Assembly: GCF_021044685.1 (NCBI RefSeq) | Contig: NZ_CP088014.1 | Coordinates: 5,876,001 to 5,940,000 of the forward strand | DNA length: 64,000 nucleotides | DNA from: Bradyrhizobium daqingense | GTDB taxonomy: Bacteria > Pseudomonadota > Alphaproteobacteria > Rhizobiales > Xanthobacteraceae | Direction of reading: 5' to 3' | In this document: piece by piece, positions 8,392 through 19,631 of the stretch | Layout of the letters: each line of letters begins with the position of its first letter | How positions within the stretch are numbered: the first letter of the stretch is position 1 | The notes under the pieces: generated by a model | Database searches by the model: none | What the model was told of the DNA's origin: nothing | Seen by the model: only the letters and a program-made list of their open reading frames with translations | Program-made: the position numbers and the translations under genes

Positions 8392-8433
8392 GGTGCTGTC
8401 TCAGTTAGGTCACGGAGGCCTCAGCATACTCCC

Positions 8434-8518
8434 TCATTGCGAGCGAAGCGACGCAATCCAGAAATGCATCCGCAGAGACAGACCGGATTGCTTTCGTCGC
8501 AAAGACTCCTCGCAATGA
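8434..8518. repeat. Palindromic repeat, TCATTGCGAG family
   Basis: Outer arms TCATTGCGAG (8434-8443) and CTCGCAATGA (8509-8518) with inner GCAATCCAGA / CCGGATTGC. The same element recurs at 43281-43398, so it is a dispersed family rather than a local terminator. Confidence 0.75.
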
Positions 8519-8555
8519 CGGTGGTGCAGGCAGAAAGCCCGCCCCACTCGCACCT

Positions 8556-10571
<2,016 letters not shown>

Positions 10572-10756
10572 GCTTTTCTTGAGTCTCGACCTTGGGCGGG
10601 ACCCTTCCCTGGCCGTTGGGGGCCTTTGGGACGGGCCGTGTGGCTCCCGTGGTACATCAAAATGGGCCGGAGGCAACGGTCTAAATCCGCCCCGTTCTGG
10701 CGTACCAGCGCAAGACCGAAACCGGCTTAGGAACGGGGCAGCGGGCCTTGGGCCGC

Positions 10757-11827
10757 CTATGGCTTGCCGGGCTTGGCGACGTCCCGAACGAGGCTATGAA
10801 CAAAGCCCAATTTGGCGATCACGGCCGGCGACAGGATGAAGGGATAGAGGTCACGCAGGCCCATGGCGCGGTTGACGCTGTTCATGGCGAAGGTGAAGGG
10901 CAGCCATGCGTCGATAAGCGCCTGGACGTCCCTGGCCTCATAGGGATTGAAACGGATGCGCGCCGTCAATTCCCCGTCGCGGTCGACCTTGGGGCGGACC
11001 TCCATGCCGAACTCGGCAGCCATCTCCAGCGTGTCGACGATGTGGAGATAGTGCGCCCAGGTCTCGGCGAAGTCTTCCCAGGGGTGCGTGGTGGCGTAGG
11101 CCGAGACGTAAGTCTGCTGCCAATCCGGCGGCGCCCCCTCGGCATAATGACGCTGCAGGGCCTGGCCGTAATCGGCAGAATCGTCGCCGAACACGGCGCG
11201 GCATTCCTCCAGCTTGCCGCCGTCGCGCACCAGCACGTCCCAGAAATAATGCCCGACCTCGTGGCGGAAATGACCGAGCAGCGTTCGGTAGGGCTCGCCC
11301 ATCTCAAGCCTGCGCCGCTCGCGCTCGATGTCGTCGGTCTCGGTGAGCGCGATCGTGATCAAGCCGTTGTCGTGGCCGGTCATGACCTTCTCTCCGCTGT
11401 GCGGGTCGTCCGCGAGAAAATTGAAGATCAACCCATGCTCCGCGTTCTCCTGCCGGGTCTGGAGCGGCAGCTTCCAGCGGATCAGCGAATAGAACAGCCG
11501 GTGCTTCGCCACCTCCAGCTCGCGCCAGCCGGCGAGCTGGGCCGGATCGGACAGGTCGGGCACGATGCCGTTGTGGCGGCAGGCGCGGCAATAGCCCGTG
11601 CTGTCGGCCGCATCCGTCAGCCAGTTGCACGCGTCGTATTCGGCATTGCGGCAGAGCATGCGGCGCCTGCCCCTGTCGGCCAGCGTCGTCCAGCCCCCCC
11701 CGTCGGGCTCGATCGCCGACATCGTCTCCTTCTCGGGAAGGAAGGCGACCCGGTGGCCGCAGCGTTCGCAGGCGCGGTTCTCGAAATACAGAACGTTGCC
11801 GCAGGCCTGGCAGACAAACAGCTTCAA
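10757..11827 (-). CDS. Zinc-ribbon putative metallopeptidase
   Basis: A 356-residue protein. Two Cys clusters at the N terminus (Cys6, 9, 20, 23 and Cys59, 67, 80, 83) look like zinc ribbons. The body carries an HExxH zinc-protease motif, HEVGH at 189-193, in HFRHEVGHYFWD, with further conserved acidic and aromatic residues (HPWEDFAETWAHYLH). It matches the uncharacterised putative zinc-binding metallopeptidase family. No signal peptide is present, so it is cytoplasmic. It stands alone between PccA and a hybrid kinase; the substrate is unknown. Confidence 0.8.
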   Translation of the reverse strand: MKLFVCQACGNVLYFENRACERCGHRVAFLPEKETMSAIEPDGGGWTTLADRGRRRMLCRNAEYDACNWLTDAADSTGYCRACRHNGIVPDLSDPAQLAGWRELEVAKHRLFYSLIRWKLPLQTRQENAEHGLIFNFLADDPHSGEKVMTGHDNGLITIALTETDDIERERRRLEMGEPYRTLLGHFRHEVGHYFWDVLVRDGGKLEECRAVFGDDSADYGQALQRHYAEGAPPDWQQTYVSAYATTHPWEDFAETWAHYLHIVDTLEMAAEFGMEVRPKVDRDGELTARIRFNPYEARDVQALIDAWLPFTFAMNSVNRAMGLRDLYPFILSPAVIAKLGFVHSLVRDVAKPGKP

Positions 11828-12051
11828 GATTTATCCTCTTTGGCAAGGAGCCTCATGAACGAGAGTCCGGTGCCTCGCAAAGACGCCTCCGGCGGCGCAT
11901 CGTTCCAATGTCAGGAACAAATTGCCAGACCCGGCGTTTCGTTCATACCCGCATCACCCTTTCGGCGGCGCCTTTCCCTTCGTATCCCCCTCTAAGCGAT
12001 GGCCATCACGCTCCGTCTGTGTGAATATCGGTCCGGCGCGTGCGCAACCGC

Positions 12052-14517
12052 ATGACAACGGCCGATGCCTTGAACGATCCCTTGCCCGAAACCATTGCCG
12101 CCGAAAGGCTGCGCCAACACCTCGAAGACGTCGCGCGCGAGCGTGATAACGCTTATCGCGCGCTTCAGGAGCGCGAGGCCGAGCTCGCGCGCATCCAGCG
12201 CATCGGCAAGGTCGGCGGCGTCGAGGTCGACTTCCGCGAAGGCTTCAAGAACCGCCGCTCGCCCGAATATCTGATGATCCACGGCCTGCCGCGCGAGGCT
12301 GCCGACGAGTCGCACGAGGACTGGGTCAATCGCATCCATCCCGAGGATCGCGACGCGACGGTCAGGCATTTCTTCGAGGCTCTCGCCGGAACGAGCGAAG
12401 ACTACACCGCCGAATACCGCATCATCCGTCCCAATGACGGCGAGACCCGCTGGATCCGCGTCGTCGCCAAGATCGAGCGCGACAAGGACGGCCGCGCCGT
12501 CCGGCTCGTCGGCGCCCATATCGACATGACCGACCAGGCCCTCGCGCGCGAGACGCTGCGCGAGAGCGAGGAGCGCTTCCGGCTGATCGCGGACAGCGCG
12601 CCGGTGCCGATCTGGGTGACCAAGCTCGACCGCAAGCGCTCCTTCGCCAACCAGGCCTATGTCGATTTCGTCGGCCTGCCCTATGATCAGGCCATCGACT
12701 TCGACTGGCGCAAGGTCCTGCATCCGGACGACCTGCCCCATGTGCTGCAGCAATCCGTTCAGGGCGAAGCCTCGCTGAAGCCGTTCGTGCTGGAGGCTCG
12801 CTACAAGAACGCCAGCGGCGAATGGCGCTGGCTGCGCTCGGAATCGCAGCCGCGCTGGGATCCGACCGGCAAGCATATCGGCTTCATCGGCGTCGCCCAC
12901 GACATCACCGTCGCCAAACAGGCCGAGATCGAGCTCAGGCGGCTCAACGAGACGCTGGAAGAGCGCATCGCCGAGCGCACCGCCGAGCTCGAAGCCAACG
13001 AGGCGCGGCTGCGCGCGATCCTGGAGACCAGCAACCAATATCAGGGCCTCGTCAATCTCAGGGGGGAATTGGTCTACGCCAACAAGACGGCACTGGCCGG
13101 CATCAACGCGCGTTCTTCGGACGTGATCGGCAAGCCGTTGTGGGAGGCCCCCTGGTTCAGCGCGACGGAGGGCATGGGCGCGCTGGTGCGCGAGGCCTTC
13201 GACACCGTGCTCAAGGGTGAAGCGGTGCGGCTGGAGATGCGGCTGCGCCTTCCCATCGGCGAGCGCGATTTCGACTTCGGCATGCGCCCCGTGCTCGACC
13301 GCCACGGCAACATCACCGGCGCCGTGCCCGAGGCCGTCGACATCACCGAGCGCCGGCGCGGCGAGGAAGCGCTGCGGCAGTCGCAGAAGATGGAGGCGAT
13401 CGGCCAGCTCACCGGCGGTGTCGCGCACGATTTCAACAATCTGCTCACCATCATCCGCTCGGCAACCGACTTCCTGCGCCGCCGCGAGCTGCCGGAGGAG
13501 CGCCGCCGCCGCTATGTCGATGCCATCTCCGAGACCGTCGAGCGCGCCTCCAAGCTGACCGCGCAGCTTCTGGCTTTCGCGCGGCGGCAGCCGCTCAAGC
13601 CGCAGATCTTCAATGTCGGCAGCCAGGTCGAGGGCGTCGCGCAATTGGTCCGGCCGCTGGTCGGCGGCCGCATAGAGATCGTCGTCGAGATCGACGATGC
13701 CGACTGCTTCACCGTCGCCGATATCGCCCAGTTCGAGACTGCGCTGATCAACCTCGCCGTCAACGCCCGCGACGCCATGAATGGCGAAGGCCGTCTCGCC
13801 ATCGCGGTTCGCAAGGTCCAGGGCATTCCGAGCCTGCGGGCCCAGTTGGCGCGCAGTGGCGACTACGTCGCCATCTCGGTCTCCGACTCCGGCGGCGGCA
13901 TCGCGCCGGAGCATCTGGAGTCGATCTTCGAGCCCTTCTTCACCACCAAGGAGGTCGGCAAGGGCACGGGGCTCGGCCTCAGTCAGGCGTTCGGCTTCGC
14001 AAAGCAATCCGAGGGCGACATCGCGGTGACGAGCGCGCGAGGCCAAGGTGCCACATTCACCATCTACCTGCCGCAGGCCCAAAGTCCCGCGACCGCCAAG
14101 GAAGCGGCCGCGCTGACTCACGAAGCCGCGGCCACCGGGCGCGGCTATCGCGTGCTCGTGGTCGAGGACGACGACGAGGTCGGCCGCTTCTCCACCGAGC
14201 TCCTGGAGGATCTCGGCTATGTCGTCCGCCGCGTCGCCAACGCAAATGCGGCGCTCGCCATTCTCGGCGAGAACGAATTCGCCGTCGACCTCGTATTCTC
14301 CGACGTCATCATGCCCGGCATGAACGGCGTCGAGCTCGCCGGCATCATCCGCGAGCGCTATCCGGGCCTGCCGGTCGTGCTCACCTCCGGCTACAGCAAC
14401 GTGCTCGCCGAGAACGCCCATCGCGGCTTCGAGCTGATCCAGAAGCCTTATTCGGTGGAGGCGTTGTCGCGCATCCTCCGCAAGGCGATCTCGGAGAAGC
14501 TGTCGTTGGCCAGGTAA
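12052..14517 (+). CDS. Triple-PAS hybrid sensor histidine kinase
   Basis: An 821-residue cytoplasmic kinase. Three PAS/PAC modules lie at about 45-165, 165-290 and 320-440, the second and third separated by a coiled coil (LNETLEERIAERTAELEANE). HisKA follows with His459 in GGVAHDFNNLL, then HATPase_c (NLAVNARDAMN, DSGGGIAP, GTGLGLS) and a C-terminal receiver with Asp751 in LVFSDVIMPG. A GTG four codons upstream is an alternative start. The output half resembles the kinase at 5469, so the two are paralogues that gained different sensor ends. No partner regulator is adjacent. Confidence 0.88.
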   Translation: MTTADALNDPLPETIAAERLRQHLEDVARERDNAYRALQEREAELARIQRIGKVGGVEVDFREGFKNRRSPEYLMIHGLPREAADESHEDWVNRIHPEDRDATVRHFFEALAGTSEDYTAEYRIIRPNDGETRWIRVVAKIERDKDGRAVRLVGAHIDMTDQALARETLRESEERFRLIADSAPVPIWVTKLDRKRSFANQAYVDFVGLPYDQAIDFDWRKVLHPDDLPHVLQQSVQGEASLKPFVLEARYKNASGEWRWLRSESQPRWDPTGKHIGFIGVAHDITVAKQAEIELRRLNETLEERIAERTAELEANEARLRAILETSNQYQGLVNLRGELVYANKTALAGINARSSDVIGKPLWEAPWFSATEGMGALVREAFDTVLKGEAVRLEMRLRLPIGERDFDFGMRPVLDRHGNITGAVPEAVDITERRRGEEALRQSQKMEAIGQLTGGVAHDFNNLLTIIRSATDFLRRRELPEERRRRYVDAISETVERASKLTAQLLAFARRQPLKPQIFNVGSQVEGVAQLVRPLVGGRIEIVVEIDDADCFTVADIAQFETALINLAVNARDAMNGEGRLAIAVRKVQGIPSLRAQLARSGDYVAISVSDSGGGIAPEHLESIFEPFFTTKEVGKGTGLGLSQAFGFAKQSEGDIAVTSARGQGATFTIYLPQAQSPATAKEAAALTHEAAATGRGYRVLVVEDDDEVGRFSTELLEDLGYVVRRVANANAALAILGENEFAVDLVFSDVIMPGMNGVELAGIIRERYPGLPVVLTSGYSNVLAENAHRGFELIQKPYSVEALSRILRKAISEKLSLAR

Positions 14518-14536
14518 AGTGAACCAAGCAAACGCC

Positions 14537-14692
14537 TGTCGTCCCGGACAAGCGCGCAAAAAGCGCGCGCCGATCCGGGACCCATACTCCGAGACCGACG
14601 TTGTAGCGTAAGCTGGTAGACGACAATATTCGTTCAACTTCATCCTGTGGCTATGGGTCCCGAATCTGCGCTTACGCTTGTCCGGGACGACA
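14537..14692. repeat. Cruciform-type repeat, GTCCCGGAC family
   Basis: The gap between the triple-PAS kinase and the MFS gene holds nested inverted repeats: outer TGTCGTCCCGGACAAGCG (14537-14554) with CGCTTGTCCGGGACGACA (14675-14692), and inner GATCCGGGACCCATA with TATGGGTCCCGAATC. A related element lies at 43428-43568. Confidence 0.72.
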
Positions 14693-14735
14693 GCGGAGTG
14701 TTTGCTGCGGGAATCCCGTCTCGATCGAGAAACCG

Positions 14736-16019
14736 ATGTCTAGCGAAACCTCCGATCAGGCAGGACAGGCCGGCCGCGCGCTGGATGCGGCCAATTTCTT
14801 CCTCGCCGATGTCCGCGACGGCCTCGGCCCTTATCTCGCGGTCTATCTCCTCACCGAGCAGCATTGGGACGAGGCGCGCATCGGCCTCGTGATGTCGATC
14901 GCGACCATCGCAGGCATCATGGCGCAGACGCCGGCCGGCGCCTTGGTCGATGCGACGCGGGTCAAGCGGCGGGTGATGGCCATCGCTGCGGTCATGGTGA
15001 CGTTGGCATCGCTCTCGCTGCCGTTGTTTCCGGATTTCCTGCCGGTCGCGATCTCGCAGGGCATCGCTCAAGCCGCCGCCGTCGTCTTTCCGCCTGCGAT
15101 CGCCGCCGTCTCGCTCGGCATCTTCGGCCATGCCGCCTTCACCCCCCGCATCGGCCGCAACGAGACTTTCAACCACGCCGGCAACGCGGTGGCCGCGGGC
15201 ATCGCCGGTGTCTGCGCCTATTGGTTCGGGCCCAAAGTCGTGTTCTACCTTCTCGGCGCCATGGCAATCGCGAGCCTGGTGAGCATTCTGGCGATCCCTG
15301 AACGCGCCATCGACCACAATCTCGCGCGCGGACTGCAGGGGTCTCGATCCGATAGCGCGGCCGAGCATCCCTCGGGGCTTGGCGTGCTCCTGACCTGCCG
15401 CCCTCTCCTCGTCTTCGCGATCTGCGTGGTGCTGTTTCACCTCTCAAACGCTGCGATGCTGCCGCTGGTCGGGCAGAAGCTTGCGCTGCAGGACAAGAAT
15501 TTGGGCACCAGCCTGATGTCGGCCTGCATCGTCGCCGCGCAAATGGTGATGGTGCCGTTTGCCATGCTGGTCGGCACGCGGGCCGACCACTGGGGCCACA
15601 AGCGCTTCTTCCTTGCGGCATTGTTGATCCTGCCGATTCGCGGTGCACTCTATACGCTCTCCGACAATCCATTCTGGCTGGTCGGCGTCCAGCTTCTCGA
15701 CGGCGTGGGCGCCGGCATCTTTGGCGCGATCTTCCCGGTCATTGTCGCCGACCTGATGCGCAACACCGGCCGCTTCAACGTCGCGCAGGGCGCGGTCATC
15801 ACGGCCCAGAGCATCGGCGCGGCACTGTCGACAACGCTGGCGGGCCTCGTCGTGGTCGGCGCCGGTTACAGCGCAGCGTTCATCACGCTCGGCGCCGTCG
15901 CGGCGATCGGTGCGGTCATCTGCCTTCTCGCCCTTCCCGAGACGCGTCAAAACGAAGATGGCGATCCGCGCCCCCAGGGGAAGACAGCGGCGTCCGCATC
16001 GGCTATCGCTGCCGAGTGA
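14736..16019 (+). CDS. MFS transporter
   Basis: A 427-residue major facilitator with about 12 membrane helices. The cytoplasmic loop between helices 2 and 3 carries a weak form of the MFS signature (GALVDATRVKRRVM), and a matching loop in the second half reads GTRADHWGHKRF. The substrate is not evident; proteins of this group are usually drug or metabolite exporters. It is followed after 26 bp by an ArsB/NhaD-type permease in the same orientation, so the two may form an export operon. Confidence 0.82.
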   Translation: MSSETSDQAGQAGRALDAANFFLADVRDGLGPYLAVYLLTEQHWDEARIGLVMSIATIAGIMAQTPAGALVDATRVKRRVMAIAAVMVTLASLSLPLFPDFLPVAISQGIAQAAAVVFPPAIAAVSLGIFGHAAFTPRIGRNETFNHAGNAVAAGIAGVCAYWFGPKVVFYLLGAMAIASLVSILAIPERAIDHNLARGLQGSRSDSAAEHPSGLGVLLTCRPLLVFAICVVLFHLSNAAMLPLVGQKLALQDKNLGTSLMSACIVAAQMVMVPFAMLVGTRADHWGHKRFFLAALLILPIRGALYTLSDNPFWLVGVQLLDGVGAGIFGAIFPVIVADLMRNTGRFNVAQGAVITAQSIGAALSTTLAGLVVVGAGYSAAFITLGAVAAIGAVICLLALPETRQNEDGDPRPQGKTAASASAIAAE

Positions 16020-16045
16020 ACCCATCCCGTTCCGAGACCTGAACC

Positions 16046-17296
16046 GTGCCGTCTGAAGCCATCTGGGCCTGGAGCATTGTCGCAGCCGCGACCTCAGGCG
16101 TCATCATCCGCCCGTGGTCCCTGCCTGAAGCGATCTGGGCCGTTCTCGGCGCTGGTTCTCTCGTGCTGCTCGGCTTTCTGTCGTGGCAGGATGCGCTGAC
16201 AGGGATCGAGAAGGGCGTCGACGTCTATCTCTTCCTGATCGGCATGATGCTGATCGCCGAGCTGGCGCGGCTCGAAGGCCTGTTCGATTATCTCGCCGCG
16301 CTTGCGGTGGAATATGCGCGCGGCTCGCCGCAGCGGCTGTTCCTGCTGGTCTATCTCGTCGGCACACTCGTGACCGTGCTGCTCTCCAACGATGCGACCG
16401 CGATCGTGCTGACGCCGGCCGTCTATGCCGCAACGCGCGCGGCCGGCGCGAGGCCGCTGCCTTACCTGTTCGTCTGCGCCTTCATTGCCAATGCCGCGAG
16501 CTTCGTGCTGCCGATCTCCAATCCCGCCAATCTCGTCGTGTTCGGTGCGCGCATGCCCGCGCTCAGCGAATGGCTGCGCCTGTTCGCCCTGCCCTCGGCG
16601 GCCTCGATCGTGCTGACCTATGTCGTGCTGCGTCTGACCCAACACCGCGCGCTGAAGGAAGACACGATTGCCCGCAGCGTGCCGCATCAAAAGCTCGGAC
16701 GCGGCGGGAAGCTCACGGCCATCGGCATCGTCGCCATCGGCGTCGTGCTGGTCACGGCATCGGCGCTGGACAAGCAACTCGGCCTGCCGACCTTCATCTG
16801 CGGCGCGCTGACTTCAGCGATCGTACTGCTGATCAACCGGCAATCGCCCTTGCCGGTGCTGAGGGGCGTCTCCTGGAGCGTGCTGCCGCTGGTCGGCGGG
16901 CTCTTCGTCATGGTGGAAGCGCTGGTGAAAACCGGCGTGATCGCGCAGCTCAGCGCGCTGCTGCACCAGGCGGTGGCGCAGTCCGTGCCGACAGCCGCCT
17001 GGAGCGTCGGCATTGCCACGGCGCTTGCCGACAATATCGCCAACAACCTTCCGGTCGGCCTCGTTGCCGGCTCGGTCGCCGCCAATAATGATCTGCCTGC
17101 GCCCGTCGTCAGCGCCATCCTGATCGGCGTCGACCTCGGGCCCAATCTGTCGGTGACCGGCTCGCTCGCCACCATCCTCTGGCTGGTCGCGCTCCGCCGC
17201 GAGAAGATCGAGGTCGGCGCTTGGCCGTTCCTCAAGCTCGGCCTGCTGGTGACGCCGCCCGCCCTGATCGCGGCGCTCGCCGCCGCGATCAGATAG
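16046..17296 (+). CDS. ArsB/NhaD-type (SLC13-like) membrane permease
   Basis: A 416-residue ion-transporter-superfamily permease with about 11 membrane helices. The paired hairpin motifs are visible as LLSNDATAIVLTPAVYA in the first half and LADNIANNLPVGLVAG in the second half, the segments that carry substrate-binding Asp/Asn in ArsB and NhaD proteins. The start is GTG. Arsenite efflux is possible, but no arsR or arsC gene is nearby, so other anions or Na/H exchange remain open. It follows the MFS gene closely. Confidence 0.78.
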   Translation: MPSEAIWAWSIVAAATSGVIIRPWSLPEAIWAVLGAGSLVLLGFLSWQDALTGIEKGVDVYLFLIGMMLIAELARLEGLFDYLAALAVEYARGSPQRLFLLVYLVGTLVTVLLSNDATAIVLTPAVYAATRAAGARPLPYLFVCAFIANAASFVLPISNPANLVVFGARMPALSEWLRLFALPSAASIVLTYVVLRLTQHRALKEDTIARSVPHQKLGRGGKLTAIGIVAIGVVLVTASALDKQLGLPTFICGALTSAIVLLINRQSPLPVLRGVSWSVLPLVGGLFVMVEALVKTGVIAQLSALLHQAVAQSVPTAAWSVGIATALADNIANNLPVGLVAGSVAANNDLPAPVVSAILIGVDLGPNLSVTGSLATILWLVALRREKIEVGAWPFLKLGLLVTPPALIAALAAAIR

Positions 17297-17305
17297 TGTG
17301 CGGTT

Positions 17306-18670
17306 TCAGTCGTTCTCGTAGCCGTAGACTTCCGGCAGGATGAAGATCGCGGCGAGCAACCCGATCACCGGGAAGATCGCGACGAACAGCGTGGCATTGG
17401 CCTGCCCAATCGCGGCGAACAGCGTCGGGAACAGGAAGATCGCCAAGAACGACGGAAGCTTCACGAACATGTAGGCGAAGCCGCTGGCGGTGCCGCGATA
17501 TTGCGGCCGGGCGACCATGGTCGGGATCGTCATGCAGTTCGAGGCGTCCCAATAATGGCCCCACAGCATGCCGGCGGCAGCGAACGGCAGCAGAATGGTG
17601 TTGCCGGTGTAGAGCGCGAACGCGGCGACCAGCAGCGACACCAGAACGATGGAGAAGCCCGCGATCGCAATGCCGCGATGGCCGATCTTCGGCGTCAGCA
17701 GCGGCCCGACCCAGCCCGACACGGCCGCGAAGGAGAACAGTGCCATCGTCACCAGATTGTTGCCGAGGATCGTCGACACGCCGACCATTGCGAACAGCAC
17801 CGGCAGGTAGAATGCGAAGGTCGAGAACTCGCTCGCCTGCGCGAAACAGGCGACCCAGCCATACAGCGTGGCGCGCCAGCGGATCGGGTCCTTCTTGAGG
17901 TCGGCGAGGAACGCGCGCGTGCTGGTCTTCGGCACCACCACATCGCGGTCGGGCAGCATGTCGAGATTGTCGTTGAACATCTCGCGCGCGACCTGCTTGG
18001 CCTCGCGGTAGCGTCCCTTCTGCACCAGCCACACCGCCGTCTCCGGCACGTCGTGGCGCATGATCAGGATGATCAGCGCCGGTACCGCGCCGAGCCCGAG
18101 CGTCACGCGCCACAGCATCTCGTGGTTCATGTCGATCAGCAGGAAGATCACGATGACGCCGATGGTGAGGACCTCACCAACGGCGAACATGAACTGCCAG
18201 CGATTGCCCATGACCTCGCGCTCACCCTTGGCCATGGACTCCATGATGTAGGTGTAGCCGGTCGAGATGTCGGAGCCGAGCGGAATGCCGAGCAGGAAGC
18301 GGATCACCACGAGCCAGGCAACGTTGGGGACGAAGGCCTGTGCCAGTGCCAGCACGATGAACATCACCATCGTCACCAGGAACATGACGCGGCGGCCGAT
18401 CTTGTCGGACAACCAGCCGCCGAGCAGCGCGCCGATCAGGGCGCCGCCCTGCGTTCCGGCCGCGGCCAGTCCCAGCATCAGCGGATCGGGATTGTACTGC
18501 TCCTTGATGAAGATCAGCACGAAGGCGATCGAATAGAGGTCCCAGGCTTCGACCAGGATCGAGGCCATCATCAGCCAGCCGACCTTGTTGCCCTTGGGAC
18601 TGTAGTTGGTGATGAGGTAGCGGACCGCGGCTTCGCTCGCGGTCGGTTGTGGCATCGCCATCGTCGACAT
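17306..18670 (-). CDS. MFS sugar-acid/metabolite permease
   Basis: A 454-residue MFS transporter with 12 predicted helices. The canonical signature GGWLSDKIGRRVMF sits between helices 2 and 3, and RFLLGIPLGSDISTGYTYIME resembles the sugar-porter and aromatic-acid-porter groups. It converges with the ArsB-like gene (9 bp between stops) and lies 24 bp after the GntR gene in the same orientation. Together with the divergent dehydratase and dehydrogenases it probably imports the sugar acid that they degrade. Confidence 0.83.
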   Translation of the reverse strand: MSTMAMPQPTASEAAVRYLITNYSPKGNKVGWLMMASILVEAWDLYSIAFVLIFIKEQYNPDPLMLGLAAAGTQGGALIGALLGGWLSDKIGRRVMFLVTMVMFIVLALAQAFVPNVAWLVVIRFLLGIPLGSDISTGYTYIMESMAKGEREVMGNRWQFMFAVGEVLTIGVIVIFLLIDMNHEMLWRVTLGLGAVPALIILIMRHDVPETAVWLVQKGRYREAKQVAREMFNDNLDMLPDRDVVVPKTSTRAFLADLKKDPIRWRATLYGWVACFAQASEFSTFAFYLPVLFAMVGVSTILGNNLVTMALFSFAAVSGWVGPLLTPKIGHRGIAIAGFSIVLVSLLVAAFALYTGNTILLPFAAAGMLWGHYWDASNCMTIPTMVARPQYRGTASGFAYMFVKLPSFLAIFLFPTLFAAIGQANATLFVAIFPVIGLLAAIFILPEVYGYEND

Positions 18671-18694
18671 CTATGGTCCTTTCTGCAAAACGCG

Positions 18695-19456
18695 CTACGC
18701 GCCGAGCAGCGGCTCGATACTGCAATCGAGCAGCCGCGGGTCGATCCCCGCCTCCATCCCCGTGAACATCTCGCCCATGTAGTCGATCAGGGCATCGCTC
18801 GCCTTCACGGCGTCATCGACGCGGCGGCTCGCGACCGCTGCGAGGATCGCGAGGTGGCGATCGATCGTGCCGGACAGATCGGCCTGCCCCGGCATGAAGC
18901 GGTGATGGATGTAGCCGATGCGCCGGTACAGCGTGTGCAGCGGCCGCAGCGTGTGCACCAGAAACGGCTCGCCCGCCGCCTCCAGCACCAGCGCGTCGAT
19001 GCGGCGGTCGATGTGATTGAATTCGTCGAGCGTCAGGCTGGCGCGGCGTTCGCGCAGCAAACGCTCGATATGGAGCGCCTGATTGCGATGCGACAGGCTG
19101 GCGCGATCCGCCGCGAGGCGAATGACGAAACGCTCCATGTCGCGGCGCAGGTCCAGCAGCATGCGCTCGCGCGCCAGATCGATCGGTGCGATGTGCAGGC
19201 CGTGACGCGGACGGATGATGATGAGCGTGTCGGCGGAGAGACGATTGACGGCGTGATGCACCGGCGTGCGGCCGAAGCCGGTGATCTCTTGCAATTCCTG
19301 CATGGTCATGAATTGGCCGGGCTTGAGCTCGCAATGGACGAGGAGCTCCTCGATCCTCTGATAGGCCAACTCGAAAAAGTTGAGACGGTTGCTCCGGGAA
19401 GGCCTGCCTTCGCCATCGTCTCTCACCACTTCGAGCGCGCGCTTGCGCCGTGCCAT
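18695..19456 (-). CDS. GntR-family regulator of the sugar-acid locus
   Basis: A 253-residue GntR regulator of the FCD type. The winged helix is seen in ELAYQRIEELLVHCELKPGQ and MQELQEITGFGRTPVHHAVNRLS (about 28-75), followed by an all-helical effector domain with spaced His/Asp residues (RHLAIL) that can bind a metal and a carboxylate ligand. GGGAGG before the ATG at 19456 fixes the start. It is encoded with the MFS permease and divergent from the catabolic genes, and a TTGTGATAT-type operator lies in the shared gap. Confidence 0.86.
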   Translation of the reverse strand: MARRKRALEVVRDDGEGRPSRSNRLNFFELAYQRIEELLVHCELKPGQFMTMQELQEITGFGRTPVHHAVNRLSADTLIIIRPRHGLHIAPIDLARERMLLDLRRDMERFVIRLAADRASLSHRNQALHIERLLRERRASLTLDEFNHIDRRIDALVLEAAGEPFLVHTLRPLHTLYRRIGYIHHRFMPGQADLSGTIDRHLAILAAVASRRVDDAVKASDALIDYMGEMFTGMEAGIDPRLLDCSIEPLLGA

Positions 19457-19503
19457 GTCGTCCTCCCATCCAACCACACTCGCATCGCTCGGCGGCGCCT
19501 TGC

Positions 19504-19540
19504 TTGTGATATGATTAAAACATGTTGTGATATATTACAA
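19504..19540. promoter_or_regulatory. Candidate GntR operators between divergent sugar-acid genes
   Basis: TTGTGATAT occurs at 19504-19512 and again at 19525-19533, exactly 21 bp apart. The second copy is the left half of TTGTGATATATTACAA (19525-19540), a near-palindrome. The AT-rich, two-turn spacing fits cooperative binding by the GntR dimer and control of both promoters. Confidence 0.62.
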
Positions 19541-19631
19541 GCGGGCGTATGAGTGCCGCCGGTCCCGCCAGCCGCGGCGCAGAAATGACAAACAATGCGG
19601 GCGCTATGAGCCCGATGGGAGGATTGTTGCC

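Noticed and set aside
11992..14643. An 880-codon open frame on the minus strand across the triple-PAS kinase
   Set aside because: It is antisense to a gene with all kinase motifs and shows only the Asp/Glu/Arg-rich composition produced by reading GC-rich codons backwards.
16046..17296. Arsenic resistance operon
   Set aside because: Only a permease of the broad ArsB/NhaD type is present; no arsR, arsC or arsH adjoins it, and the ArsR-type gene at 38132 is paired with an SRPBCC gene and lacks metal ligands.
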